Positions 52,438 to 60,744 of a stretch of DNA of 60,757 nucleotides are shown piece by piece. Source of the stretch: Anaerobium acetethylicum (GTDB lineage: Bacteria > Bacillota > Clostridia > Lachnospirales > Lachnospiraceae). Each line of letters starts with the position of its first letter. The stretch's first letter is position 1. The position numbers and the translations under genes are program-made. The notes under the pieces are model-generated. The model made no database searches, had not been told where the DNA came from, and saw nothing but the letters and a program-made list of their open reading frames with translations. Where the stretch lies: assembly GCF_900096945.1 (NCBI RefSeq), contig NZ_FMKA01000021.1, positions 1-60,757 on the forward strand, given 5' to 3'.

Positions 52438-53104
52438 GTGATGTAAAACATGTTCATTCGCAGCGCGCTCTCGCTTAGATGAAGACGTAGTGGTACGTAA
52501 GGCCGCAAAGTACGCGGCCTAAGTACCAACGTCTTCATAAAGCTGCTCATTGAATCATGTTTTGCATCACTGTGCGATGGAATTCGTCAATTCGCACGGG
52601 GTTTCGAATGAGGACGTGATACAAAACATGTTCATTCGCAGCGCGCTCTCGCTTAAATGAAGACGTAGTGGTACGTAAGGCCGCAAAATACGCGGCCCAA
52701 GTACCAACGTCTTCATAAAGCTGCTCATTGAATCATGTTTTGCATCACTGTGCGATGGAATTCGTCAATTCGCACGGGGTTTCGAATGAGGACGTGATAC
52801 AAAACATGTTCATTCGCAGCGCGCTCTCGCTTAAATGAAGACGTAGTGGTACGTAAGGCCGCAAAATACGCGGCCCAAGTACCAACGTCTTCATAAAGCT
52901 GCTCATTGAATCATGTTTTGCATCACTGTGCGATGGAATTCGTCAATTCGCACGGGGTTTCGAATGAGGACGTGATACAAAACATGTTCATTCGAAGCGC
53001 GCTCTCGCTTCGATGAAGACGTAGTGGTACGTAAGGCCGCAAAGTACGCGGCCCAAGTACCAACGTCTTCATAAAGCTGCTCATTGAATCATGTTTTGCA
53101 TCAC
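52438..53104 (-). repeat. R1 tandem array, four units with exact 178-bp period
   Basis: Cores at 52438-52570, 52616-52748, 52794-52926 and 52972-53104, each 133 bp, separated by 45-bp linkers (TGTGCGATGGAATTCGTC...). Stems GGCCGC/GCGGCC throughout. Units are nearly identical, indicating recent tandem amplification. Confidence 0.95.
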
Positions 53105-53183
53105 TGTGCGACAGATGGCGGATGTGCAAATTGACGAAGCCGGACATTTCAAGAGGGCTTTTGACACACTAAGCAGATGACAT

Positions 53184-53308
53184 AACAAAGAGTTTTGCTT
53201 GCAAAACTCTCACGCTGATGCGCAGTCGCTTCTGCGATATATTCTTCTTGCGCGTCATGCGCCTCCTCGCGGAGCAGTTTTAACATATGGGAAATTCAAG
53301 GATTTTCC
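53184..53308. repeat. R3 hairpin-rich repeat, copy 2
   Basis: Matches the 43160 copy from AACAAAGAGTTT through GCGCGTCATGCGC and CTCGCGGAGCA. It is located right after the R1 array, again followed by a terminator. Confidence 0.85.
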
Positions 53309-53313
53309 TATAT

Positions 53314-53351
53314 ATCAAAAAAACTGGCAAACCGCAATGGGTTCACCAGTC
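53314..53351 (-). terminator. Terminator split from its gene by R2 copy f
   Basis: ACTGGCAAACC / GGGTTCACCAGT stem with an A-run on the left (T-run on the minus strand). R2 copy f lies between this hairpin and the DUF2809 gene it would serve. Confidence 0.7.
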
Positions 53352-53492
53352 GTAACTATTCAGGACTATGTCATTCATAGTCACATATGATGCACACAAA
53401 TTGCAAAACCAGCAATTTGGCGCATGCTGAACTCGGGTTTTATGCAAATTAGCATAAAAACACCTTGCATAACCAGGGTTCTAAATAATTAC
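53352..53492. mobile_element. R2 MITE, copy f
   Basis: 141 bp, GTAACTATTCAGGAC to CTAAATAATTAC (right end diverged), flanked by CACCAGTC and CGCCAGTC (8 bp, one mismatch). Internal hairpins as in the other copies. Confidence 0.88.
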
Positions 53493-53536
53493 CGCCAGTC
53501 ACTCTATAACAGCCTTACGGCTTATTAGAAACACAC

Positions 53537-53917
53537 TCATTTCCGTTTCCATTCGTAGATGCCAAGCAGAATACAGCCTGCACCGTAACACAAAACATCT
53601 TTCCAATCAAATACTGAACCGATCAGTACCCGCAGAAACGCATTGTCTGCGACTCCAAGAAGCCGCACCAGCTCAAAATACTGCAGGCACTCCACCATAG
53701 CTGCGAACAGAAAAATATATAGGGGTAAAAGCCTGCACCTGTCCGGAATCACGATTCTGACAGCCGCATATAAGACAGCCACAACAAGCACGTCTCCTAC
53801 ATAGGGTCTGATGAATGCATCATGTACGAACAGGGCAATGAGTACTTCTATCCCCAGCAGCATCACAAATGCGAGGGCGTAACGAATTCTCAGTTTTCTT
53901 TTTTTCTGGTTTTGCAT
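53537..53917 (-). CDS. DUF2809 membrane protein
   Basis: 126 aa, four predicted membrane segments (YALAFVMLLGIEVLIALFVH; VLVVAVLYAAVRIVI; LLPLYIFLFAAMVECLQ; VLCYGAGCILLGIYEW). Family of unknown function. Probably in one unit with the MBL-fold gene upstream (27 bp). No link to the catabolic genes is visible. Confidence 0.75.
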   Translation of the reverse strand: MQNQKKRKLRIRYALAFVMLLGIEVLIALFVHDAFIRPYVGDVLVVAVLYAAVRIVIPDRCRLLPLYIFLFAAMVECLQYFELVRLLGVADNAFLRVLIGSVFDWKDVLCYGAGCILLGIYEWKRK

Positions 53918-53944
53918 GGTTATCGCTTTCCTCTGTCATTCTTT

Positions 53945-54682
53945 CTAAACATCAATTTCCCAATCCTGTCCGTCCCGGAAGATGTCCATAACTGCCGTAT
54001 CACTATCCTTTACCATTCGCTCCTGTTTAAACTGCTGGATAATGGCTGGATTTTCCCAGAAATGCATAGGAAACACATATTTGATCCTGGCGGTTTCCAT
54101 GAGCTTTTCAAGCCCCATATAATACCAGTCCTCCTGCCGCGGGTCCAGCGGTGCGAATGCCACGTCAATCTGCACGTCCTTCAGATGCTCCATTTCCTGC
54201 TCGAACATGGTTGTCATATGGTTGTTGTACTGCTTCGTCTCGCCCCTCCACACCCACAGGTTCAGGTCGCCGGCATGATAGATTGTCTTTCCCTTGTACC
54301 GGAGCAGGAACGCGACTCCTGCATCTGTGGATCTGAGGGTTTCCAGTGCGATGCAGCCACCATCCTTATCCTGCAGTGCATATTCCATGGACGGCTTGAC
54401 TGATACTGTCTTTTCTAATATCGCATCCGCAATTCCAAACTTCCTGCATTCCCGTTCCGTCATCCTGATATCGGATGAGAGGACATATTCCACATCCGGA
54501 TATCTGTCCGCCAATTTGAAGATTTCAGGATTGAAATGGTCGTGGTGGCTATGGCTGGCAAAAACGAACAACTTTTTCTCCGGGTCCATTTCCGGTATTT
54601 CGCCTTTGTAATAATCAAACAGCCAGTAGCAGGTTTCCCATTCTACCAGGAACCCGCTATGACCTATATATGTGATTTTCAT
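53945..54682 (-). CDS. MBL-fold metal-dependent hydrolase (UlaG-like)
   Basis: 245 aa. KITYIGHSGFLVE start, metal motif FASHSHHDHFNP, GVAFLLRYKGKTIYHAGDLNLW and a late FPMHFW give the metallo-beta-lactamase fold with HxHxDH. Start at 54682 by alignment with AGGATATC; an upstream ATG at 54697 adds five residues. Members hydrolyse phosphoesters, lactones or similar. Substrate unknown. Confidence 0.85.
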   Translation of the reverse strand: MKITYIGHSGFLVEWETCYWLFDYYKGEIPEMDPEKKLFVFASHSHHDHFNPEIFKLADRYPDVEYVLSSDIRMTERECRKFGIADAILEKTVSVKPSMEYALQDKDGGCIALETLRSTDAGVAFLLRYKGKTIYHAGDLNLWVWRGETKQYNNHMTTMFEQEMEHLKDVQIDVAFAPLDPRQEDWYYMGLEKLMETARIKYVFPMHFWENPAIIQQFKQERMVKDSDTAVMDIFRDGQDWEIDV

Positions 54683-54805
54683 GATATCCTGCCTCACTTT
54701 CTCTCAAATCGGATATTCCAATCCGCTTGTGCTGCTTGATAAGGTTAAATTCATTCATCGCTTTTTTCCTGTACTGAATAGATCAACAGTTACAGCCGCT
54801 TTTCA

Positions 54806-56245
54806 TTATTCGGTCGTCTGTTCCGCTTCCTTCTGTCTTCCATTTACCATTCGCGCAAACGTAATCCCCGCACCGAAGAGACTGATCAGCCCTGCGGTGA
54901 CATACACGGTTTTCATCCCATATAAAAAAGCGTCGCTGCTGTCTGCTGTAAAGTCTGTAACCCTGTGGCCAATTTTCCTGCTCATGGTGCCATACAAAAG
55001 AGTGGTGGACAGGGCGATTCCGCAAGTCATCCCCAGGTTCCTTACAAGAGCGTTGATGCTTCCTGCAATTCCCAGCTTATCCTTTGACACAGTGGACATC
55101 ACAAGGGAATTGTTAGGGGACTGGAAAATCCCCATTCCCAGGGACATGATCGCAATGAACAGGACCATGACAGCAGGGGCCGACTGCTCATTCAGGAAGC
55201 TCATCATAAAGAGTCCCACGCCTGCAAGGACAAGGCCGATGAAGGTCAGCCGCTCAGCCCCTGTCTTGTCTGACAAATGGCCGCTCAGGGGAGCAACCGC
55301 CATCAGGACAACCGGATATACCATCAGTATAAACCCGCTGTTCTGCGGTGTATACCCCATTACTTTCTGCAGATAGAAAGACAGGACCATGTTGCTGCAG
55401 AAGATTGCCACGAAGCTGATGAATCCGCATAGGATGCTTAGGGAAAACAGCCTGTTCTCAAAGATCTGCAGCTGCAGCAGCGGATTTTCCTTTTTCTTCT
55501 CTACTGAAAGGAACAGGATGAAAGCCACTGCAGACACGGCGAATCCCGTCAGAATCAGAGGCTCTGTAAATCCTGCCGTTACCCCCTCATTCAAAGCTGT
55601 GAATAAAGGGATGACCGACAGCATGAACAGTAACGCTCCTACCACATCAAGCTTTTCCTCTGCCTTTTTCTGGCTCTTTGGAAGCAGTCTGACTGCCGCA
55701 AGCAGGGACAGCAATCCGATCGGCACGTTAATAAGGAAAATGTATTTCCAGCTGACTCCTCCTATGATGATTCCGCCAAGCCCCGGTCCTGCAAGGGATC
55801 CCAGGGCAACAGAAGTTCCCACAAGCCCCAGAGCCTTGCCCCTTTCACTCGGATGAAAAGTTTCCGTAATGATTCCCTGGCTGTTTGCCATGGTTCCTGC
55901 AGCTCCGATTGCCTGGACAATCCTTGCAAGAATCAGCACTGTAAACGAGTCTGTGATCCCACAGAGAAGGGAACCCAAAGTGAACAGGCCCAGACCGATG
56001 CTGAACATTCTCGTCTTTCCAAGCGTATCTCCCAGTTTTCCAAATATCAGTATGACTCCGACAATCGTGATCAGGTAGCTCGTCGCCACAAGCTGAATGC
56101 CTGCCGTCGTTACATGCAGGCTGTCAGCCATGACCGGAAGTGCCACATTTACAATGCTTCCATCGAGGGATGCCATAAATGATGACATCAGTACAATGAC
56201 CAGAACCAACCATTTATTGCTTCCTTTTCTGTTGTTATTCTCCAA
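54806..56245 (-). CDS. MFS drug efflux transporter, DHA2 (14-TMS) family
   Basis: 479 aa, about 14 membrane segments. DHA2 motifs: SSFMASLDGSIVNVALPVMADSL (helix 1), FGKLGDTLGKTRMF (motif A), RIVQAIGAAGTMANSQGIITE and SLAGPGLGGIIIGGVSWKYIFLINVPIGL (motif C). Start overlaps the MarR gene by 11 bp, so the two form an operon. Probably exports a toxic aromatic or drug. Confidence 0.92.
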   Translation of the reverse strand: MENNNRKGSNKWLVLVIVLMSSFMASLDGSIVNVALPVMADSLHVTTAGIQLVATSYLITIVGVILIFGKLGDTLGKTRMFSIGLGLFTLGSLLCGITDSFTVLILARIVQAIGAAGTMANSQGIITETFHPSERGKALGLVGTSVALGSLAGPGLGGIIIGGVSWKYIFLINVPIGLLSLLAAVRLLPKSQKKAEEKLDVVGALLFMLSVIPLFTALNEGVTAGFTEPLILTGFAVSAVAFILFLSVEKKKENPLLQLQIFENRLFSLSILCGFISFVAIFCSNMVLSFYLQKVMGYTPQNSGFILMVYPVVLMAVAPLSGHLSDKTGAERLTFIGLVLAGVGLFMMSFLNEQSAPAVMVLFIAIMSLGMGIFQSPNNSLVMSTVSKDKLGIAGSINALVRNLGMTCGIALSTTLLYGTMSRKIGHRVTDFTADSSDAFLYGMKTVYVTAGLISLFGAGITFARMVNGRQKEAEQTTE

Positions 56246-56690
56246 TTTCCACCCCTCCTTTCTCGATTGCCTTCTGGGTATTCTGAAAAACCTTAAACAG
56301 GGAATTCACGACGATTGATTTTTCGCTTTCCGTCAGATCGATGGTGATCAGGTTTTCAAAAGCTTCGAGTTCCTCATGAAGCTTCGGAATAATCTCCCTC
56401 GCCTTGTCAGTCAGGTACAGGTTGCAGCCCCTTGCATCCTTCTTATCTTCCTCTTTGCGGATATATCCTGATTCCATCAATTTCATAACCGTTCTGGACG
56501 ACATCGCCTTGTCATTGCCGACAGCGCGGCTCAGCTTGTTCTGGCTGATTCCTTCATTCATCTCAAGGATGAACAGATACCGGAAGGTTCCGCTGCTCAG
56601 TTCATATTTTTTCAATATTCTGTCCAGATAAACCTGTGCGTTCCGGAATATTTTAGCGTTCAGTTTTAAAAAATTCATAATTTCACTCAA
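56235..56690 (-). CDS. MarR family transcriptional regulator
   Basis: 151 aa. Winged-helix MarR: LILKK.. region, GISQNKLSRAVGNDKAMSSRTVMKLMESGYIRKEEDKKDARGCNLYLTDKAREI (recognition helix and wing). I chose a TTG start at 56690, because AAGGAGG lies 8 nt upstream; the ATG at 56723 precedes that Shine-Dalgarno and overlaps an operator. Presumed repressor of its own operon with the efflux pump, released by an aromatic ligand. Confidence 0.88.
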   Translation of the reverse strand: MSEIMNFLKLNAKIFRNAQVYLDRILKKYELSSGTFRYLFILEMNEGISQNKLSRAVGNDKAMSSRTVMKLMESGYIRKEEDKKDARGCNLYLTDKAREIIPKLHEELEAFENLITIDLTESEKSIVVNSLFKVFQNTQKAIEKGGVEIGE

Positions 56691-56707
56691 TTTGTTGCCT
56701 CCTTTTC

Positions 56708-56721
56708 GTTGACATGTCAAC
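56708..56721. promoter_or_regulatory. MarR operator 1, perfect palindrome
   Basis: GTTGACATGTCAAC, a 14-bp perfect palindrome immediately downstream of the -10 box of the marR promoter, identical to operator 2. Occupancy here would block transcription start. Confidence 0.8.
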
Positions 56722-56727
56722 AAGATT

Positions 56728-56758
56728 AGTATAAGCCCTGATTTGTTGACATGTCAAC
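56728..56758 (-). promoter_or_regulatory. marR-efflux promoter with MarR operator 2
   Basis: On the minus strand TTGACA (56757-56752) and TATACT (56733-56728) are separated by 18 bp, a near-consensus sigma-70 promoter. The -35 lies inside the second copy of GTTGACATGTCAAC (56745-56758). Two operators thus bracket the promoter, 37 bp centre to centre. Confidence 0.82.
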
Positions 56759-56890
56759 TTGTTTTTCAAAAGAGCATCAGCGCCATTGTCTTTCCACGAA
56801 AAAGGCCCTCAAGATTGAGGGCGAAGGTTGTGAATCCTGCGTGAATGCAATAGCCATACCGGGCTGTATTCTAATAATTGGCTATTCTTT
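56759..56890. other. Intergenic hairpins after the KilA-N gene
   Basis: GCCCTCAAGATTGAGGGC (56806-56823) is a perfect stem with a 4-nt loop. AATAGCC..GGCTATT (56848-56885) forms a second, larger stem and could terminate the KilA-N gene. Confidence 0.55.
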
Positions 56891-57727
56891 TTATTTAATA
56901 CCCGGAATATTCTTCAAATCCAATGCATTTAATGTCGTCATCTGTTGAACAGCCAATTCATGTAATAGTTGCATGCGTTCAGCCTGCGTCTTTCCTTGTT
57001 TGATCAAAATAGCATTATAGCTTTCCATATTTGACAATACAAGCAACTGATAAATTGTTGCCTGGTCACGTATGTTTCCCTTTTTGTCAGAATTTTCATC
57101 TCTCCATTGTTTGGCAGTCTTACCAAATAACACTACATTAAGCATATCTGCTTCACTCGCATAAGTATAAGACACTTGAAGCGGTGTTAATTCTAGTGGA
57201 ATAAGATTATCCTTAATTGCATCTGTGTGAATTTTATAGTTCAGCTTTGAAATTTCTCTGTTAAGATTCCAATTTAAAGATAATCGACTATTTTCCTCCG
57301 TCTTAAGACGTTTATAGTCCTTAATGATATACAACTTAAACTCTGGAGAAACCCAGGATGCAAACTCGAAGGCAATATCAGAATGGGCAAAAGTTCCACC
57401 ATAACGACCTGATTTACTGACAATCCCAATTGCGTTTACACTTTCTATCCATCTTGTTGGTGACATTGTAAATGCATTTGAACCGGCTTCATTTTTAAAC
57501 CCGTCGAATTCGACGGGTTTAAAATCTAGATTATGCAAACTCTCCCATAATCCCAGAAAAACTATAGTATCCCTGTTTCTCATCCAATTTTTAATAACAT
57601 CGTTAGGTGCATCACTTTTATATTTCGCAATATCTGTGAGGGAAATAAACTCATTCTCAAAATCTGATGTATAAATGCCAATATCAATTCCATTCGCATG
57701 AATAGTATCCTTAATTATTTTTGCCAT
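56891..57727 (-). CDS. KilA-N domain protein
   Basis: 278 aa. N-terminal KilA-N DNA-binding domain (FISLTDIAKYKSDAPNDVIKNWMRNRDTIVFLGLWESLHN to GIVSKSGRYGGTFAHSDIAFEFASWVSPEFKLYIIKDYKRL), then a helical C-terminus. Such proteins are common in phages and mobile elements. Shares an overlap of 17 bp with the HTH gene upstream. AT-rich compared with the catabolic genes; likely acquired horizontally. Confidence 0.85.
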   Translation of the reverse strand: MAKIIKDTIHANGIDIGIYTSDFENEFISLTDIAKYKSDAPNDVIKNWMRNRDTIVFLGLWESLHNLDFKPVEFDGFKNEAGSNAFTMSPTRWIESVNAIGIVSKSGRYGGTFAHSDIAFEFASWVSPEFKLYIIKDYKRLKTEENSRLSLNWNLNREISKLNYKIHTDAIKDNLIPLELTPLQVSYTYASEADMLNVVLFGKTAKQWRDENSDKKGNIRDQATIYQLLVLSNMESYNAILIKQGKTQAERMQLLHELAVQQMTTLNALDLKNIPGIK

Positions 57728-57926
57728 CTGTATCTCCTTTTTCCTTTATCAATTCCTCATATTTGAGCTGAAATGCAATCAGCCTTGGAATATATTCAGG
57801 AGGAGTTCGTCTGCCAGCTTCCCAATCTTCCAATGTTCTAACCGGAATTCCTGTATGCTCGGAAAATTCTTTACGATTCATTCCACTGCCTTTTCTCAAA
57901 TCTTTAATTAACTTTGGTATCTCCAT
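57711..57926 (-). CDS. Small XRE-type HTH protein
   Basis: 71 aa. IPKLIKDLRKGSGMNRKEFSEHTGIPVRTLEDWEAGRRTPPEYI is a complete Cro/C1-type HTH. Start at 57926 with GGGAG upstream; the longer frame to 58073 has no Shine-Dalgarno. Overlaps the KilA-N start by 17 bp, suggesting a small two-gene unit in which it may regulate KilA-N. Confidence 0.8.
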   Translation of the reverse strand: MEIPKLIKDLRKGSGMNRKEFSEHTGIPVRTLEDWEAGRRTPPEYIPRLIAFQLKYEELIKEKGDTDGKNN

Positions 57927-58100
57927 AATAAATAGCTCCCTTGCATCGCTTTTTGATAAATATAACATATATTCAACATTTTCGCAATGCGTGGTTATGT
58001 GCCAGCAATTTATCTTCTTCCATAAAAGCAGAAATTTTTTTGAACTTGAATATAGCGTAAAAAATAGGAGCACTTTCAGCTTTCACCAAAAGAACTCCTC

Positions 58101-58730
58101 TTATAATTCAATTATTTTTTCCTTGGCCATAACCTTTTTACACCAACCTGATTTTCCACAACCTGGACATTCCAACCTTCTGGTTTTGAAGACATGAATA
58201 CCCTTTATATACGCTGTAAACGTAGGAATAAAATACTCTCCGCAATGTTTACACTTATAGTATCCAATAGTTCGCTCTCCCTGCATAGCAACATAGAGTC
58301 CCACCACAAAAACTGCACAGGCAATCACAATCAACAATACCTTAGCAGGCAGACTTATTACATCTGTATACACAGAAACCACTATAATCAATGTAAAGAA
58401 TGCAACTGTTGATATAACGCCTGTTACAACTGTTAACTGCATCTTTTTCTTGTTGTCTTCTTTTTCCCGAATAAAGTTCACCATATTTTCCTCCGCTTTC
58501 TTCTTGTAATCATATTCCGACAATCGCTCTCCAGAGAGTAATTCGTTTACACTCATACCCAATTCTTTGCATAGAGGCATTAATAACGAAATCTCCGGAA
58601 ATCCATTTCCGCATTCCCATTTAGATATTGTTTTATCACTGATTCCCAAAATTTCTGCTAATTGTTTCTGGGTATAGCTTTTCCGCTTACGTTCTTCAGC
58701 AATAAATTTTCCAATTTTAATCTGATCCAT
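58101..58730 (-). CDS. XRE-type regulator with two membrane segments
   Basis: 209 aa. N-terminal HTH (IGKFIAEERKRKSYTQKQLAEILGISDKTISKWECGNGFPEISLLMPLCKELG), then two membrane helices (VVTGVISTVAFFTLIIVVSVYTDV; VLLIVIACAVFVVGLYVAM), then a C-terminal CxxC pair (CKHCGEYF, CPGCGKSGWC). Start at 58730 with GGGGGAAGTT. Membrane-bound Firmicutes regulator; target unknown. Confidence 0.85.
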   Translation of the reverse strand: MDQIKIGKFIAEERKRKSYTQKQLAEILGISDKTISKWECGNGFPEISLLMPLCKELGMSVNELLSGERLSEYDYKKKAEENMVNFIREKEDNKKKMQLTVVTGVISTVAFFTLIIVVSVYTDVISLPAKVLLIVIACAVFVVGLYVAMQGERTIGYYKCKHCGEYFIPTFTAYIKGIHVFKTRRLECPGCGKSGWCKKVMAKEKIIEL

Positions 58731-59149
58731 AACTTCCCCCTTCTGCATTCATTAAGCCTGATGAAAAAAAAACTTACACCCACGTAACGTAGAATATGGT
58801 GATTTATAGGAGATTCTACGCTTTGTAGAGTTGATAAACATTTACAATTCAAGCCAAAATTTTATCTTCTTTTATAAACAACAAGTTCAGATACTGTTCC
58901 TCCGCAGATTCAACATGAATAACATCAACAAAAGAATGATGAGCCTGAGACTTCATGGTGGCAGGTACCAACTCACATTGCACAAACAAAAAGCCCTGCT
59001 GAAAGGAATCATTTTCCTAACTGCAAGGGTTCTCTAACTTTCCTAGATACACAATGACGTGAAGTCACATCAAAGCGTTTGCTATCTATAAACCTCCATA
59101 TCTCTCTATTATTCCCTGCCGTGTTTTTCTTCCCAGTCCAGCAAGTGTT
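58731..59149. other. Intergenic region without a clear gene
   Basis: About 420 bp, AT-rich. A weak plus-strand frame near 58831 lacks a ribosome site and resembles no known family. No R1, R2 or R3 copy is present. Confidence 0.4.
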
Positions 59150-59875
59150 CTAATACTTTAATAACACTTTCATAATAGGTTCTGTATCCGCTATTTTTTC
59201 TAAACTTCCTCGATGCTGCGCTGTTGCCTTTAGTGCATTATAAAGCACATTTTTATCGTACTTCTGTGTTGTTCCAAGTATATAGACATCATAAAAATCT
59301 CTTAGTCTGGTATTAAATATGCTTCGACTTAGAATTGTTTCAACCTTCTCTGCCAGTACGGTTTCGATATTATACCCCCATATCTGAATTCTGATGTCTT
59401 CATCAAAAATTCCTCCTACTTCATAACGTACAGGGGATGGGGTGATGATATCACCCGTAGACACATCAATCGACAACGGAGTTACAATCGAATCATATAT
59501 CGCATCCAATCGCACACAAAATCCCCCATATCTATCATCTTTACGAATTGATGAAATTGATTTGACCTCAAAAATCACATCGTCATTCAACGATATCTGG
59601 CAGATTTCCGTTACTGCTTCGATAATATTTTCTTGTGTTAGCGGAAGATTTCTAAGGGTTGTATCCAAATCCATGGTAGCCCTGGTATCCAGCCCAACAA
59701 TTGCCGCAATTAACATACCACCTTTGACCACAAATTTCTCATTGAAATCAGACAGGGACAATCTGGTTAGAAAACGTTCAAACATATAGTTTTGAAGTAC
59801 AACCTGAGCTGCTATGTTATTTCTTTTTGCATAATTTTTAATTTTCCCTTTCAGACTCATTGCTTTCGAAGTCAT
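59150..59875 (-). CDS. AbiEii/AbiGii-type nucleotidyltransferase toxin
   Basis: 241 aa. Nucleotidyltransferase motif: VVKGGMLIAAIVGLDTRATMDLDTTL (GG-x-DxD), then DIRIQIWGYNIETVLAEKVETILSRSIFNTRLRDFYDVYIL (conserved AEK and RxKDxYDV-like motif). This is the toxin half of a type IV toxin-antitoxin/abortive infection pair, which blocks phage growth. Start overlaps the antitoxin stop (ATGA). Antitoxin is broken (next entry). Confidence 0.85.
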   Translation of the reverse strand: MTSKAMSLKGKIKNYAKRNNIAAQVVLQNYMFERFLTRLSLSDFNEKFVVKGGMLIAAIVGLDTRATMDLDTTLRNLPLTQENIIEAVTEICQISLNDDVIFEVKSISSIRKDDRYGGFCVRLDAIYDSIVTPLSIDVSTGDIITPSPVRYEVGGIFDEDIRIQIWGYNIETVLAEKVETILSRSIFNTRLRDFYDVYILGTTQKYDKNVLYNALKATAQHRGSLEKIADTEPIMKVLLKY

Positions 59876-60300
59876 AACAGCACCTCCATATATCGTTTTA
59901 ACTCCTTAGTGACTCTAAATATCTGTGCATATTCAGCTAGGAGATTCAAATTTTTATCTTGATAAACAGCATAATTTTTTATTGCGCTGATTACTGTTTC
60001 TTCATCACATCGATTTCGACTACGGAGTAAATCACATATTGTTCTTTCTGCATTATAACATCGTACTGTGTTTCCAAAAGTCGTATTTTTTTCAACCATA
60101 CCTATTTTATGAAGTTCCGGCTTAATATAATAGCAAATGCACTCATCTTTCAATGAACCAGGTAATCCCGTATTACTTGGAATTGTAATGGAATGAATGA
60201 AAGGCGTTCTTTCAGACAATCCATTTAAAAATAAAGCTGTATCATGAGAAAATATGATCCGTTCCGATCGTAACATCAACGTATACATATCATCATGTGC
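59872..60300 (-). pseudogene. AbiEi-type antitoxin, N-terminal half missing
   Basis: The retained 138 aa (from 60288) match the C-terminal part of the AbiEi antitoxin: SERIIFSHDTALFLNGLSERTPF and NAERTICDLLRSRNRC. The winged-helix DNA-binding N-terminus is absent. The frame reads back through HDD (60300) and then runs into unrelated sequence carrying the transposase gene, so an insertion or rearrangement removed it. Autoregulation should be lost although the antitoxin fold may still act. Confidence 0.7.
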
Positions 60301-60390
60301 CGAATCCCCTGTGTGTTAGCATAGTTGTCAGTGAATGAAATAATCATTTGTGGTAGTATTAGAAGTACCACAAGGAAGGAGCTGACTGCT

Positions 60391-60744
60391 ATGCAATATA
60401 GTAAAGAATTAAAAGATTCAATTATCCGGAGAATGCTTCCTCCGAGCAATGAAGCTATCAGTAAAATATCCAAAGAGGAAGGAATTTCTGAGCAGACACT
60501 TCGCAACTGGAGAGATAATGCCAGAGCGAATGGTATTGCAGCACCAGGAAATAACACTCTCTCAGATAAATGGAGTACACAGGATAAGTTCCTCATTGTC
60601 GTTGAAACTGCAAGCATGAACGAAATTGAGCTTGCCGAATATGCCCGTCAGAAAGGGCTTTATGTAGACTTGCGAAATATAATCTCTTACTCCCGCTCTT
60701 TCACGTCGAATTATTTTCTGTTCTTCCTCTTAATACCTGATTAA
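60391..60744 (+). pseudogene. Transposase OrfA-like fragment
   Basis: MQYSKELKDSIIRRMLPPS opening, then ISKISKEEGISEQTLRNWRDNARANG, a helix-turn-helix of IS3/IS1202-type OrfA. AAGGAAGGA precedes the ATG. After GLYVD (about 60676) the sequence departs from the expected frame (LRNIISYSRS), so the 3' portion is replaced. Likely the agent that truncated the antitoxin gene. Confidence 0.65.

Noticed and set aside
7052-53104. Integron attC sites
   Set aside because: Imperfect long hairpins resemble attC superficially, but no integrase, no RYYYAAC core and no cassette array are seen.
54774-54796. Possible R2 fragment (CTGAATAG..CAGTTAC)
   Set aside because: Two short motifs in the wrong spacing; likely chance.
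58831-59037. 68-aa plus-strand ORF
   Set aside because: No Shine-Dalgarno, no domain and no codon bias; left as intergenic.
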